Shown: positions 36,770 to 45,574, counted from the first letter of the stretch. The stretch: DNA of 64,000 nt from Brevundimonas variabilis (GCF_014199945.1 NZ_JACHOR010000002.1:310001-374000), one strand, 5' to 3'. A program made the numbers and translations. Notes: a model not told the origin generated them from the sequence alone.

Positions 36770-38845
36770 ATGACCGACCTCGTTCCCGTCACCACCCCTG
36801 CGGTCGTCGTCACGCGCGACGAACGCACCGTGGCCCTGCGCGACCTTGGGATCGCGCGCGAGAACCTGCGCTTCAACGCACCGCCGGACGATGACATCCC
36901 GCTGCTGGCCGAGACGCTGCGCGCCGCTGGCCAGCTGGAGCGGTTGACGGTCCGACCGGGACGCGGCCGAAAGGAACAGGCCTTCATGGCACTGAACGGT
37001 CGTCGCCGTCTCCTGGCCCTCGGTCTGTTGCTTGAGGCCGGCGACATCGACGGCGATCATCCGGTCCAGGTCTATGTCGAGACCGATCCGGCGCGTCAGG
37101 TCGCTTCCGTCCTGCTGACCAACACCGCTGTTCCCGTCCATGTCGCCGACATCATCATCGCCATCGGCCGGATGCTGAAAGCCAGGCTGACCATCGAGAC
37201 GATCGCTCGCGCGCTCGGCTATGCGGAAATTGAGATCCGCCGTCTGGCTGCCCTGTCCGGACTGCCCCCGGTCGCGATGGAGGCCCTCAAGACGGGGCGG
37301 CTGACCCTCAAACAGGCACGGTCCCTGACGCGGCTCACGAATCGCAAGGAACAGATCGAACTCGCCGAGGCCGCCCTGGCCGGATACGGCTTCCAGGAGT
37401 GGCGGATCACCGAGCGTCTCGGCGCGGGCACGGTCACGATCCGCGACCGGCGGTGCGCCCTGGTGTCTCCCGACCAGTATGCGGCCGCGGGCGGTCGCAT
37501 CGAGACCGACCTGTTCGATGAACTGCCGGCGGTGCTGCTGGATCCTGACACCCTGTCGGCGCTCTGGCTTGCGCGCGTCCGCGCCATCGCGATGACGTTC
37601 GAGGCGGAGGGGATCGATGTCCACGTCACCGCCGGGGCCGAGCCGGAGATGCCCGTGGACCTGGAGCCGCTTGGTTATCGCAGCGACGGGCTCGATGAGA
37701 AGGAACTGGCCGCCTGGCGCGAGGCCCGGGACCGCTATCTGGAAGCCGTCGATGCGGCGCGTGACACCGACATCACCACTGACCAGACGGACGACCTTCT
37801 GGTCGGCCTGATCCGGGCCAAGATCGCCCTCGACCAGGCCGGTGTCGGAGGACGCGCGGTGACGGCGGTGATCGTCTGGCCGGCCGCATCCTGCGGCATC
37901 GATCTGCGGTGCTACGCGCCGGCGGAACCGGAGCCGGCAGTCGATCCGGACGCGGACGCCTTCGAGGGGGACGCGGTGACCCCGACGGTCCGATCGTCCC
38001 ATTATGAGGCTCCGCGCGTCGAGGCGCCGGTGCCCGAGACCGATGGCGTCACCCACGCCCTGCATGCCGTCCGGACCGATGTCGCCACGCGCGGTCTGAT
38101 CCGGGCCCTGGCGGACGATCCCGGGGCGGCGCTCGCCGTTCTGATCGCGCGCCTGTTTTCGGTGCTGGTGGCGGGGGTGAATGCCGCCCGATCCGACTCG
38201 ATTTCGACCGTCACGGCCACGGCGTTCGGATCGCGGACCGACCCTGCGATCGAGACGCTCGACGGGGTCGTGCGCGAGCGGCTCGATGCGCGCCGCGCCG
38301 CCTGGCAGGCCTCCGGCCAGACCGTCCTCGCCTGGGTGTGCCTGTTGCCGCACGGCGACAAGATGGCCTTCCTGGCCGAACTGACCGCGATCAGTTTGGA
38401 TGGGCGGGAGGCGCGAACGGACCTGATCCGCAAGCGCGCCAGGGCCGAGGCCGCGGAGGTCGCCGATCTCGTGGGGGCTGACATCGCCCACTACTGGACC
38501 CCCGACGTCCGCTTCCTGCGCCCTCATTCCAAGCCTCTGCTCCTGGGTATGCTGGTCGAGATGCAGGTCGAGGACGACCGGGCCGGCTCGCTGAAGAAGG
38601 ACGAACTGGTCGATTGGGTCGCCGAACAGGCCGCCTCGCATGCCTGGGCGCCCTCCTGCCTGTCGTGGGCGCTTGGAACCGACGAGCCTGGTCTGGATCC
38701 GAGCGCTGAGGACGAGACCGTCGCGACCGGCACCGGCGGGTCTGGCCTCCCGGTCGACGGTCGGGACGACGACCTGGGCGACGGGTCCGGAGCCTTCGTC
38801 GTCACGCCTGCGGGGGAGGCGGTGCTGGAGACCGCCGCCGCCTGA
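36770..38845 (+). CDS. ParB/RepB-like nuclease-fold protein
   Basis: Large ParB-like protein of 691 residues. The N-terminal ParB/Srx domain (about 1-120) shows GQLERLTVRPG and ALNGRRRLLALGLL, the CTP-binding-type GRRR box. A helix-turn-helix region (about 125-200, IETIARALGYAEIEIRRLAAL) follows, then a long helical C-terminal part with no clear family. Size and lack of a partner ParA argue against classic partition; similar proteins are common in mobile elements alongside strawberry-notch-type helicases. The ATG at 36770 has GGGAG 7 bases upstream. A strong hairpin follows at 38870. Confidence 0.88.
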   Translation: MTDLVPVTTPAVVVTRDERTVALRDLGIARENLRFNAPPDDDIPLLAETLRAAGQLERLTVRPGRGRKEQAFMALNGRRRLLALGLLLEAGDIDGDHPVQVYVETDPARQVASVLLTNTAVPVHVADIIIAIGRMLKARLTIETIARALGYAEIEIRRLAALSGLPPVAMEALKTGRLTLKQARSLTRLTNRKEQIELAEAALAGYGFQEWRITERLGAGTVTIRDRRCALVSPDQYAAAGGRIETDLFDELPAVLLDPDTLSALWLARVRAIAMTFEAEGIDVHVTAGAEPEMPVDLEPLGYRSDGLDEKELAAWREARDRYLEAVDAARDTDITTDQTDDLLVGLIRAKIALDQAGVGGRAVTAVIVWPAASCGIDLRCYAPAEPEPAVDPDADAFEGDAVTPTVRSSHYEAPRVEAPVPETDGVTHALHAVRTDVATRGLIRALADDPGAALAVLIARLFSVLVAGVNAARSDSISTVTATAFGSRTDPAIETLDGVVRERLDARRAAWQASGQTVLAWVCLLPHGDKMAFLAELTAISLDGREARTDLIRKRARAEAAEVADLVGADIAHYWTPDVRFLRPHSKPLLLGMLVEMQVEDDRAGSLKKDELVDWVAEQAASHAWAPSCLSWALGTDEPGLDPSAEDETVATGTGGSGLPVDGRDDDLGDGSGAFVVTPAGEAVLETAAA

Positions 38846-38869
38846 TCGATCTTCGATCGCGTTGCGTGT

Positions 38870-38903
38870 GAACGCCGCCTCGGCTGTCGCCGGGGCGGCG
38901 TTC
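38870..38903 (+). terminator. Hairpin after the ParB-like gene
   Basis: GAACGCCGCC followed by TCGGC (38870-38884) pairs with 38889-38903 around TGTC, 15 bp with one G-U pair. No T-run follows. Confidence 0.6.
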
Positions 38904-38931
38904 TGTCGTGGCACGGCCACCCCTGGGAGGC

Positions 38932-38957
38932 GGAGGAAGGGCGAACGAGGGCGAGCC
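38932..38957 (+). promoter_or_regulatory. GA-rich conserved leader motif, copy 2
   Basis: GGAGGAAGGGCGAACGAGGG followed by CGAGCC, 52 bases before the start at 39010. It shares the GGAGG-AAGGGCG and GGGCGAGCC blocks with the copies near 35.05 and 44.3 kb. Confidence 0.5.
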
Positions 38958-39009
38958 TGAAGGACCGTGAGGGAGGTGCCCTCCGCTGCAGGCGGCCGGA
39001 GCCCTCGCC

Positions 39010-42000
39010 ATGACCTCGATCCGCAGCCTGTCCCTATTCGCCGAACCCGTGGCGTCGGACGCGCCCGCCAACCGCCTCGCGGCCGCCCGCGCCCTGGCGA
39101 TTCCGTTGGCGCGCTCGCGGCCGCTGGACCGCCGTCTGGTCGCGGAGGTGATGATAACGGCCTTCGGCGCGTCGGATGTCGACGGGGCCTGGTCCTGGCG
39201 CGACGCCTATGATGCCATCGAGGCGGCAACCGTGCTGCAGATTCGCCGGCTGTCGGCCCAGGTCGGAAGACTGGAGGATGCGCCGGCCGAGATCGCGGCG
39301 CTGCTGGCCGGGGTCTCCGCGCTCGGCCTGACCCACAGCCGGCGCAGCGAGGAACAGGTGGCGCTGGACCAGTTCTCGACGCCGCCGGAACTGGCCGCGC
39401 TCGCGGTCCTCGCCGCCCAGGTGCGGCCCGGCGACATCGTCCTGGAGCCCTCGGCCGGGACCGGGCTGATGGCGGTGGTCGCTGAGGCATGCGGGGCGCT
39501 TCTGACCCTGAACGAGATCGCGCCGGGCCGGGCGACCCTGCTTGACGTCCTGTTCCCAACCGCGACCCGGACGCGTCATGATGGGCGGCACCTCGCGGAT
39601 GTGCTGGCCGAAGCGGGCCGGTTCGACGTCGTGGTCTGCAATCCTCCCTTTTCAGACTTACGGACCCATCTGATCGCCGGTCTGAAGGCGCTGGCCGACG
39701 GCGGGCGGATGGCGGCGGTGGTGCCCCTGACGGCGCTGACCGATACCGGGCTGAGAACAGCCCTCGAGGCGCAGGGCGCGATCGTTGCCGCGATGGCCTT
39801 TCCGTCTCGGGCCTTCGCCCGGCACGGCACGTCGGTGGAGACCGGACTCCTGGTGGTGGACCGGGGACGGGCAAAGGCCTGGGATGGAAGCATCCAACAG
39901 CCGGACGATCTGGCGGCGGCGGCCCTGATCCTTTCGGGCATCGCGCCAAGGCCGACGGCGCGACCGCGCGTTCGGCTGGCGCTGGAGGCCGGGGCCTGGC
40001 TCGCGCCCCGCGCGCGCGGCCTCGCCCTGCCGTCTGGCCGACTGGCTTTCCTCGCCGGGGCGACGGCACTGGATTACGGGACCCGCGCCTGGACCGGGGA
40101 GGGCCGAGACGTCGGTCTATATCAGGCCCACGCCCTGGCGCGGATCGATCTGGCAGAGCCACGCCCCCATCCGTCGCCCCTGGTGGAGTCCGGACCCATG
40201 GCGTCCGTCCCGCCGCCGGCACCGACCTACCGTCCGGTCCTGCCCGCGCCCCTTCGCGCTGAAGGACGGATCTCCGATGCCCAGACCGAGACGGTCATCT
40301 ACGCCGGGGAGGCGCACGGCGCGCTTCTACCGGGAGCCTGGTTGCCGGATCAGGCTCCACACCAGCTGGTCCTCGTGCCCGAGGATCGGGCGGAGGCCGT
40401 GCGGCTGCGTCGGGGGTTCTTCCTTGGCGACGGCACGGGCTGCGGCAAGGGTCGCCAGATCGCGGCCATCATCGCCGACAACATGGCCCAGGGCCGAGTG
40501 CGGGCCGTCTGGCTGTCGCGCAACGACGCGCTCTTGGAAGACGCGCGACGCGACTGGGCGGCGATCGGCGGTGGTGCCCACGACATCGTGCCCCTGAGCC
40601 GCTGGAAGCAGGCCGACGCCATCCGCCTCGACCGGGGCATTCTGTTCACGACCTACGCCACCCTGCGCCAACCCGCGCGGGGAGGGCGGCCGTCCCGGCT
40701 CGACCAGATCGTCGCATGGCTGGGGGAGGACTTCGACGGCGTGATCGCCTTCGACGAGGCCCATGCAATGGCCAATGCGGCGGGCGGCGGCAAGGGCGCG
40801 CGCGGCACGAAGAAGGCGTCGCTCCAGGGCATGGCGGGACTGGCGCTCCAGAACCGGCTGCCGAACGCGCGAGTGCTCTATGTCTCCGCGACCGGGGCGA
40901 CGACGGCGGAGAACCTCGCCTACGCATCCCGGCTGGGGCTCTGGGGTGGACCGGACGCGCCCTTCATGTCCCGCGCCGACTTCCTCGACGCCATGGACAA
41001 GGGGGGCGTCGCGGCCATGGAGCTGGTCGCGCGCGAGCTCAAGGCGCTCGGTCTCTATGTGGCCCGCAGCCTGTCGTTCGAGGGCGTGGAGTACGAGCCG
41101 CTGGTCCACCCGCTCGCGGAAGACGACATCGGAATCTGGGACGCCTGGGCCGATGCGTTCCAGCTGATCCACGGCAATCTCGCCGAGGCGCTCAAGGCGG
41201 TCGGGATCAGCGACGACGCGGGCAAGCCAAGGAGCCCGCAGGCGGCGGGGGCCGTGCAGTCCGCCTTCGAGGGGGCCAAGCTGCGGTTCTTCGGTCATTT
41301 GCTGGCGGGCCTGAAGGCCCCCAGCCTGATCGCCGCGATCCGGGACGATCTTGCCCATGAGCGATCCTCGGTGGTCCAGATCGTCTCGACCAATGAGGCG
41401 GTGATGGAGCGGCGTCTGGCCTCCATCCCGCCGGAGGAGTGGAACAATCTGTCGATCGACCTGACCCCGCGCGAATATGTCCTCGACTATCTGCGCGAGG
41501 CGTTTCCCGTCCATCTCATGGAGGCGATCGAGGGCGAGGACGGGGAGGTGACGATGGTGCCGGTCATGGACGACGGCCGGCCCGTGGTCAGCCAGGACGC
41601 CTTGGTCCGTCGCGAAGCCCTGATCGAGCGGATGGCCTGTCTTCCGGCCGTCCCGGGCGTGCTCGACGCCCTGCTGGACGCCTTTGGGACCGATGCCGTG
41701 GCCGAGATCACGGGCCGGTCGCGCCGTGTGGTGGCGCGGGACGGACGCCGCGTGGTCGAGCGGCGCGGCGCGTCCGCCGCCCGCGCCGAGACCGACGCCT
41801 TCATGGCAGGACGCAAGCGGATCCTTATCTTCTCGGATGCGGGCGGGACGGGCCGGAGCTATCATGCCGACCTGTCCGCGGTGAACAGGCAACGCCGGGT
41901 CCACTACCTCGTGGAGCCGGGGTGGCGGGCTGATGCGGCCATTCAGGGTCTGGGACGAAGCCACCGCACACATCAAGCCTCCGCACCGCTGTTCCGTCCC

Positions 42001-43272
42001 CTGACCACCGACATCCAGGGCGAGAAGCGGTTCACCTCGACCATCGCGCGTCGGCTGGATTCGCTGGGCGCGCTGACGCGCGGCGAGCGCCGCACGGCCG
42101 GGGCCGGCCTGTTCCGGGCCGAGGACAATCTGGAAAGTCCCTGGGCGCGCCGGGCCCTGCTGGTCTTTTACGGAGCGCTGATGTTCGGCGAGCTGGCGTC
42201 CATGACCCTTGAGACCTTCATGGCCAGGACCGGCCTGAAGCTGCTCGATGCCGACGGCGGGATGAAACCGTCCGACGACCTCCCGCCGATCCATACCTTC
42301 CTGAACCGTCTGCTGGCGCTGCGGATCGCCGATCAGAACGCGCTGTTCGAGGACTTCGACCGCATCCTGTCGGGCATCCTCGAACGGGCCGCCGCGTCCG
42401 GGGACCTGGACCGGGGCCTGGAGGACATCGAGGCCGAAGAGCTGGAGGTGCTGGACCAGGAGACGATCCGGACCGATGTCTCGACCGGTGCCGAAACGGC
42501 GCTGGTGACCTTCAGGCTCAAGGTCCGTCGCGAGCTCCTGACCTCGGATGATGCCCTGGCCTGGAGTCAGACTGTCGCGCATTCCCTGGTCGTCAACGAG
42601 AAGTCCGGTCGCGCCGCCATCGCCGAACTGGGCCTGACCACGGCGACGGACGAAGACCGGCTCGTCGCCGCCGTGCGGCTCGTCCGGCCCGACGCGCGAC
42701 AGACGATGCCCGAGAAGGCCTTCGTCGAATCCGCCTGGAAGCCGGCCGAGCCGGCCGACTGGCGCGCGGTCTGGGATGCGGAGGTCGCCGAGACCGACCC
42801 GTGGCGTGCGCGCGACCTGTCGCTCGCGACCGGGCTGCTGCTGCCGATCTGGGGCAAGCTGCCCGCGCGCGGCTGTTCGGTTCGGCGGGTGCGCGCGCCG
42901 GATGGTCGCCGCTGGCTCGGACGCGTACTGGACGAGACCCAGGTCCGGACGCTGAAGACGGCCCTCGGCCTGACCGACATCGGTGCGGGCTGGGGGGACG
43001 GGGCCAAGACCGTCGCCACCCTGCTGGACCGGAATGTCCAGCTCTCGCTGGACGGCGGCCTGTGGCTGAAGCGGGCGCGGGTCATGGACCGCTGGCGGAT
43101 CGAGGTGGTCGGCGGACGGACTGACCGCGACGCCCTGGTCGCGCTCGGCTGCTTCGTCGAGATCATCGCCTGGGCGCCGCGTGTGTTCGTGCCGGTCGAT
43201 CGCCCGGAGATCATGGAGGCCGTGCTCCGTCGCCATCCCGTCCAGACCGTCCTCGACGGCGCGGCGGCCTGA
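39010..43272 (+). CDS. Strawberry-notch-type DNA methylase/helicase fusion
   Basis: Giant protein of 1420 residues. The N-terminal region (about 120-300) is an adenine-type methyltransferase: LEPSAGTGLMAVVAEACG (SAM-binding) and VVCNPPFSD (Asn211-Pro-Pro-Phe214). Residues about 430-1180 form a superfamily-2 helicase of the strawberry-notch type: Walker A GDGTGCGKG (about 474-482), DEAH box (582-585), YVSATGATT, and the late QGLGRSHRTHQ arginine motif. The C-terminal ~240 residues are unassigned. Such fusions are frequent on conjugative plasmids of alphaproteobacteria, where host anti-restriction or plasmid maintenance roles are suspected but not shown. GGAG lies 8 bases before the ATG. Confidence 0.9.
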   Translation: MTSIRSLSLFAEPVASDAPANRLAAARALAIPLARSRPLDRRLVAEVMITAFGASDVDGAWSWRDAYDAIEAATVLQIRRLSAQVGRLEDAPAEIAALLAGVSALGLTHSRRSEEQVALDQFSTPPELAALAVLAAQVRPGDIVLEPSAGTGLMAVVAEACGALLTLNEIAPGRATLLDVLFPTATRTRHDGRHLADVLAEAGRFDVVVCNPPFSDLRTHLIAGLKALADGGRMAAVVPLTALTDTGLRTALEAQGAIVAAMAFPSRAFARHGTSVETGLLVVDRGRAKAWDGSIQQPDDLAAAALILSGIAPRPTARPRVRLALEAGAWLAPRARGLALPSGRLAFLAGATALDYGTRAWTGEGRDVGLYQAHALARIDLAEPRPHPSPLVESGPMASVPPPAPTYRPVLPAPLRAEGRISDAQTETVIYAGEAHGALLPGAWLPDQAPHQLVLVPEDRAEAVRLRRGFFLGDGTGCGKGRQIAAIIADNMAQGRVRAVWLSRNDALLEDARRDWAAIGGGAHDIVPLSRWKQADAIRLDRGILFTTYATLRQPARGGRPSRLDQIVAWLGEDFDGVIAFDEAHAMANAAGGGKGARGTKKASLQGMAGLALQNRLPNARVLYVSATGATTAENLAYASRLGLWGGPDAPFMSRADFLDAMDKGGVAAMELVARELKALGLYVARSLSFEGVEYEPLVHPLAEDDIGIWDAWADAFQLIHGNLAEALKAVGISDDAGKPRSPQAAGAVQSAFEGAKLRFFGHLLAGLKAPSLIAAIRDDLAHERSSVVQIVSTNEAVMERRLASIPPEEWNNLSIDLTPREYVLDYLREAFPVHLMEAIEGEDGEVTMVPVMDDGRPVVSQDALVRREALIERMACLPAVPGVLDALLDAFGTDAVAEITGRSRRVVARDGRRVVERRGASAARAETDAFMAGRKRILIFSDAGGTGRSYHADLSAVNRQRRVHYLVEPGWRADAAIQGLGRSHRTHQASAPLFRPLTTDIQGEKRFTSTIARRLDSLGALTRGERRTAGAGLFRAEDNLESPWARRALLVFYGALMFGELASMTLETFMARTGLKLLDADGGMKPSDDLPPIHTFLNRLLALRIADQNALFEDFDRILSGILERAAASGDLDRGLEDIEAEELEVLDQETIRTDVSTGAETALVTFRLKVRRELLTSDDALAWSQTVAHSLVVNEKSGRAAIAELGLTTATDEDRLVAAVRLVRPDARQTMPEKAFVESAWKPAEPADWRAVWDAEVAETDPWRARDLSLATGLLLPIWGKLPARGCSVRRVRAPDGRRWLGRVLDETQVRTLKTALGLTDIGAGWGDGAKTVATLLDRNVQLSLDGGLWLKRARVMDRWRIEVVGGRTDRDALVALGCFVEIIAWAPRVFVPVDRPEIMEAVLRRHPVQTVLDGAAA

Positions 43273-43277
43273 ACGGG

Positions 43278-43303
43278 CCGGGCGGGGCTAAATCCCCGTC
43301 CGG
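43278..43303 (+). terminator. Hairpin after the methylase/helicase gene
   Basis: CCGGGCGGGG (43278-43287) pairs with CCCCGTCCGG (43294-43303), one G-U pair, around CTAAAT. It starts 6 bases after the stop. Confidence 0.6.
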
Positions 43304-43316
43304 TCGAAGGAGGTCG

Positions 43317-43343
43317 GGAGGAAGGGAGGTTCCGGGTGAAGCG
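43317..43343 (+). promoter_or_regulatory. GA-rich conserved leader motif, copy 3 (divergent)
   Basis: GGGAGGAAGGGAGGTTCCGG followed by GTGAAGC, 48 bases before the start at 43392. It keeps GGAGGAAGGG and a G-rich second block but is the weakest of the four copies. Confidence 0.4.
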
Positions 43344-43391
43344 GAACGGGGAGATCGGCTCTCCGGCGCTTCGGATCCACAGGAGACGGAC

Positions 43392-43757
43392 ATGCAGACC
43401 ATGGTGTTCACCGGCCGGCTGGCGGCCGACCCCCAGATCAGCGAGGACTTCGCCAAGGCGGTGTTCCGGCTGATCGAGAAACGCGGCGTGGATGGAACCG
43501 GCAAGGACCGGCTCGTCGGCGTCAACTGCGTGAGCTGGTCCAAGGGCCTCAACGAGAAGGTCGTCGCGCGCGGGCTGGCCCAGGGCTGCGAGGCCGTGGT
43601 CGTCGGGGCCTTCATCGACACCGCCTATACCGCCCGCGACGGCACCGAACGGACCGCCAAGGAGCTGGTGATCAACCGGCTGACCGTCCTGGATTGGGCC
43701 GAAGATCGCGACGCGGTGACCCCGACCCAGGACGCGTCCGACCGCGCCGCAGCCTGA
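43392..43757 (+). CDS. SSB-like OB-fold protein
   Basis: Protein of 121 residues resembling a single-stranded-DNA-binding protein: starting MQTMVFTGRLAADPQ, then a VNCVSWSKGLNEKVVARGLA segment and a DG-type loop before the last strand. It lacks the acidic C-terminal tail of housekeeping SSB. It is paralogous in layout to the next gene (43794), both starting MQT(M/L)V. AGGAG lies 6 bases before the ATG. Role: coating plasmid single-stranded DNA during transfer or replication, by inference. Confidence 0.78.
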   Translation: MQTMVFTGRLAADPQISEDFAKAVFRLIEKRGVDGTGKDRLVGVNCVSWSKGLNEKVVARGLAQGCEAVVVGAFIDTAYTARDGTERTAKELVINRLTVLDWAEDRDAVTPTQDASDRAAA

Positions 43758-43793
43758 CCTCTTCAACCTCATCTCATCACAAGGAGACCGACC

Positions 43794-44222
43794 ATGCAGA
43801 CCCTCGTCCTGGAAGGCTATCTGGCCGCCGACCCCTCCATCCTGTCCGCGCAGGCCACGGGCAAGAAGCGCGCGAGCTTTCGCGTTCTGGAGACCACCCG
43901 CTTCCGCCGCGCCGACGGCACCCCCGGCGAGCGCACCACCGGCTTCAACTGCATCTGCTTCAGCGAGGCCACGACCGAGAAATACATCGAGGCCTTCGCC
44001 CGGAAAGGTGGTCGCGTCGTGATTCAGGGCCATGTCGAGAATGACAGCTGGACCGGCAAGAACGGGGTCGAGCACTACGACCTGCGGGTCGTGGTGGCCG
44101 ACATCCGGCTGAAGAACCGCCGCGAACGGACGACCGAAGACGAAGCCGGTGATGGGCCTGTGGACCGGCAGGTCCGGGAGCCCGCCAGCGGCTACGATCT
44201 GAACGACGACATCCCGTTCTGA
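43794..44222 (+). CDS. ssb: Single-stranded DNA-binding protein
   Basis: SSB-family protein of 142 residues: an OB-fold with LEGYLAADPSILSAQATGKKRASFRVLE (start and second strand), FNCICFSEATTEKYIE, GGRVVIQGHVENDSW and a linker with charged residues. It ends YDLNDDIPF, the acidic DDIPF tip that recruits partner proteins in bacterial SSB. AAGGAG lies just upstream. It sits between an SSB-like paralogue and a GcrA-like gene, in the plasmid-type cluster, and is followed by a very stable 17-bp hairpin. Confidence 0.93.
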   Translation: MQTLVLEGYLAADPSILSAQATGKKRASFRVLETTRFRRADGTPGERTTGFNCICFSEATTEKYIEAFARKGGRVVIQGHVENDSWTGKNGVEHYDLRVVVADIRLKNRRERTTEDEAGDGPVDRQVREPASGYDLNDDIPF

Positions 44223-44245
44223 TCATCGAGATCGGCCAGGCAGGC

Positions 44246-44283
44246 CAGACACGGCCCGGCGCTTGCGCGCCGGGCCGTGTCTG
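44246..44283 (+). terminator. 17-bp perfect hairpin after ssb
   Basis: CAGACACGGCCCGGCGC (44246-44262) pairs perfectly with 44267-44283 around TTGC. It is the longest perfect stem seen in the window. No T-run follows. Confidence 0.7.
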
Positions 44284-44304
44284 CGTGTGGTCCGGGCGCG
44301 AAGG

Positions 44305-44332
44305 CGGAGGGAGGGCGGATCGGGGCGAGCCG
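44305..44332 (+). promoter_or_regulatory. GA-rich conserved leader motif, copy 4
   Basis: CGGAGGGAGGGCGGATCGGG followed by GCGAGCCG, 29 bases before the start at 44362. It is the fullest copy and nearly matches copy 1 (AAGGGCGATCGGGGC) and copy 2. Confidence 0.5.
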
Positions 44333-44361
44333 ACCAGGCTCGATCAGCCGGAGACAGACCT

Positions 44362-44838
44362 ATGACCGCCTCACCCTGGACAGACGACAGGATCGACCGA
44401 TTGAAAACCCTGTGGCGCGAGGGCCGGACGGCTGAGGCCATCTCTCTGGACCTTGGCTCGGGGATCAGCCGAAACGCGGTGCTCGGGAAGGTCCATCGCC
44501 TCGGCCTGTCGGCCGGTGGACATGGTGCCACGCCGGTCATCAAGACCCCGGTCTCAAAGAGATCGACGCGATCCGCCCCGAAGCCGACGGCGGAACCGCC
44601 ATGTCCCGCACCCGTCGAACACCCTGGGTTCGACGTTCCCGCTGAGGGGCTCACCACGATCCTGTCGGTTCGACGCCTGGAGTGCCGTTGGCCCTATGGC
44701 GAGCCGGAGGATCACGACTTCAGGCTCTGCGGACGCCGGGTTGAGCGAGGCGCCTTCTGCGGCGCCCATGCTGGAATCGGATACCGACCGCCGCCGGGTG
44801 GACCGCAGGCACTGATGGCGCTCGCGGGGCTGGCGTGA
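44362..44838 (+). CDS. GcrA-family regulator
   Basis: Protein of 158 residues. The N terminus SPWTDDRIDRLKTLWREGR is the GcrA DNA-binding helix, followed by GISRNAVLGKVHRLGL, a helix-turn-helix. The linker is Pro-rich, and the C-terminal domain has Cys-Pro motifs (RLECRWPYGEPED and FCGAHA), as in GcrA, which binds sigma-70. GcrA is a cell-cycle regulator of Caulobacter and relatives that recognises methylated GANTC sites; a plasmid-type copy could read host cell-cycle state. The chosen ATG follows CCGGAGACAG. The stop overlaps the next start by one base. Confidence 0.85.
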   Translation: MTASPWTDDRIDRLKTLWREGRTAEAISLDLGSGISRNAVLGKVHRLGLSAGGHGATPVIKTPVSKRSTRSAPKPTAEPPCPAPVEHPGFDVPAEGLTTILSVRRLECRWPYGEPEDHDFRLCGRRVERGAFCGAHAGIGYRPPPGGPQALMALAGLA

Positions 44839-45050
44839 TGACAGATCCCCGCACGAACCAGGGCCTCAGGGCCCTGACAGCGATCTATGCTCAGGGTCGG
44901 GCGGCCCATCACGTCGGTCTCGCCTTCGAGACCTGCCCGCCTCGCTTTGAGGACCATGATCGAGCGGACTGGCAGCGCGGTTGGCAGGGTGGTGCCGCGG
45001 AATGGGCACCGGCTTATCGGCACAGCTGGCCGGACGACCTTGGACTTTGA
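44838..45050 (+). CDS. RMF/CrpP-like small protein
   Basis: Small protein of 70 residues, starting at the ATG that overlaps the GcrA-like stop. The core (YAQGRAAHHVGLAFETCPP and RADWQRGWQGGAA) resembles ribosome modulation factor and the related CrpP family: a repeated GR motif, a CP dipeptide, then a W-x2-GW turn. RMF dimerises ribosomes in slow growth; CrpP-like proteins are found on plasmids. The similarity is short and the activity is unproven. It ends 55 bases before a strong intrinsic terminator. Confidence 0.68.
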   Translation: MTDPRTNQGLRALTAIYAQGRAAHHVGLAFETCPPRFEDHDRADWQRGWQGGAAEWAPAYRHSWPDDLGL

Positions 45051-45105
45051 TCGAATCTCGGAAGCGGACGCCCGTCGATGGGCTGCCTGAGAAATGCGCG
45101 AACCA

Positions 45106-45138
45106 CGGCGATCCAGATTGGATCGCCGTTTTTCTTTT
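45106..45138 (+). terminator. Strong intrinsic terminator
   Basis: CGGCGATCCA (45106-45115) pairs perfectly with TGGATCGCCG (45119-45128) around GAT, followed by TTTTTCTTTT. This is the best intrinsic terminator in the window and ends the gcrA-like transcript. Confidence 0.9.
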
Positions 45139-45574
45139 GTGGCGCTGCGCGCGTGTCGGGAGGCTCTTCATCAGAGCAGGAGAACGGAGGCTGATCAGCC
45201 GACCGAAATGCGGTGGTGCCTCGGCCAGGTACGCAGGGCGATCGGTCAGCTTGAAGACGAAGTCTGGCCGTTCAGGCGCCGGTGTGGCGTCGGCGGCGCG
45301 GCCGCCGACGGTCGAACCGAAAATCGATGCCCCGCTGTTGGTCTCGGCGCGACGGCGCCGAACGGTGTCCTCGCTCCGAAGGGGAGCGAGGACTTGCCCC
45401 CACACAACGCCCTCCGATTTTGTCACGGCACCCCGGACGTCAACGGCTGCGCCGTTCCCCTCCACGTCGGGCAAGCGGCCCTCCGCTCCGGTGACTTCCG
45501 GGGACCCCGCCGTGGCCAAAACCGGGGTCGTTGCGCATGGGGCGCTTCGACGTTTCAGAACATGGAATGACCCG
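45139..45574 (+). other. Gene-free stretch with two perfect hairpins
   Basis: No credible gene is visible in these 436 bases. Two perfect inverted repeats lie within it: CGTCGGCGGC (45288-45297) with 45301-45310, and GTCCTCGCTCC (45367-45377) with 45383-45393. They lie upstream of the DUF2493-like gene and could be leader RNA structures or protein-binding sites. A minus-strand open frame crosses the interval but has no family pattern. Confidence 0.55.

Noticed and set aside
36611-40222. Very long minus-strand open frame (about 1200 codons) opposite the ParB-like and methylase genes
   Set aside because: Low-complexity Arg/Pro/Gly content, no family motif, and it is fully antisense to two well-supported genes; a GC-rich shadow.
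40327-43236. Long minus-strand open frame (about 970 codons) opposite the methylase/helicase gene
   Set aside because: Composition typical of a GC-rich antisense frame; the plus strand carries clear helicase motifs.
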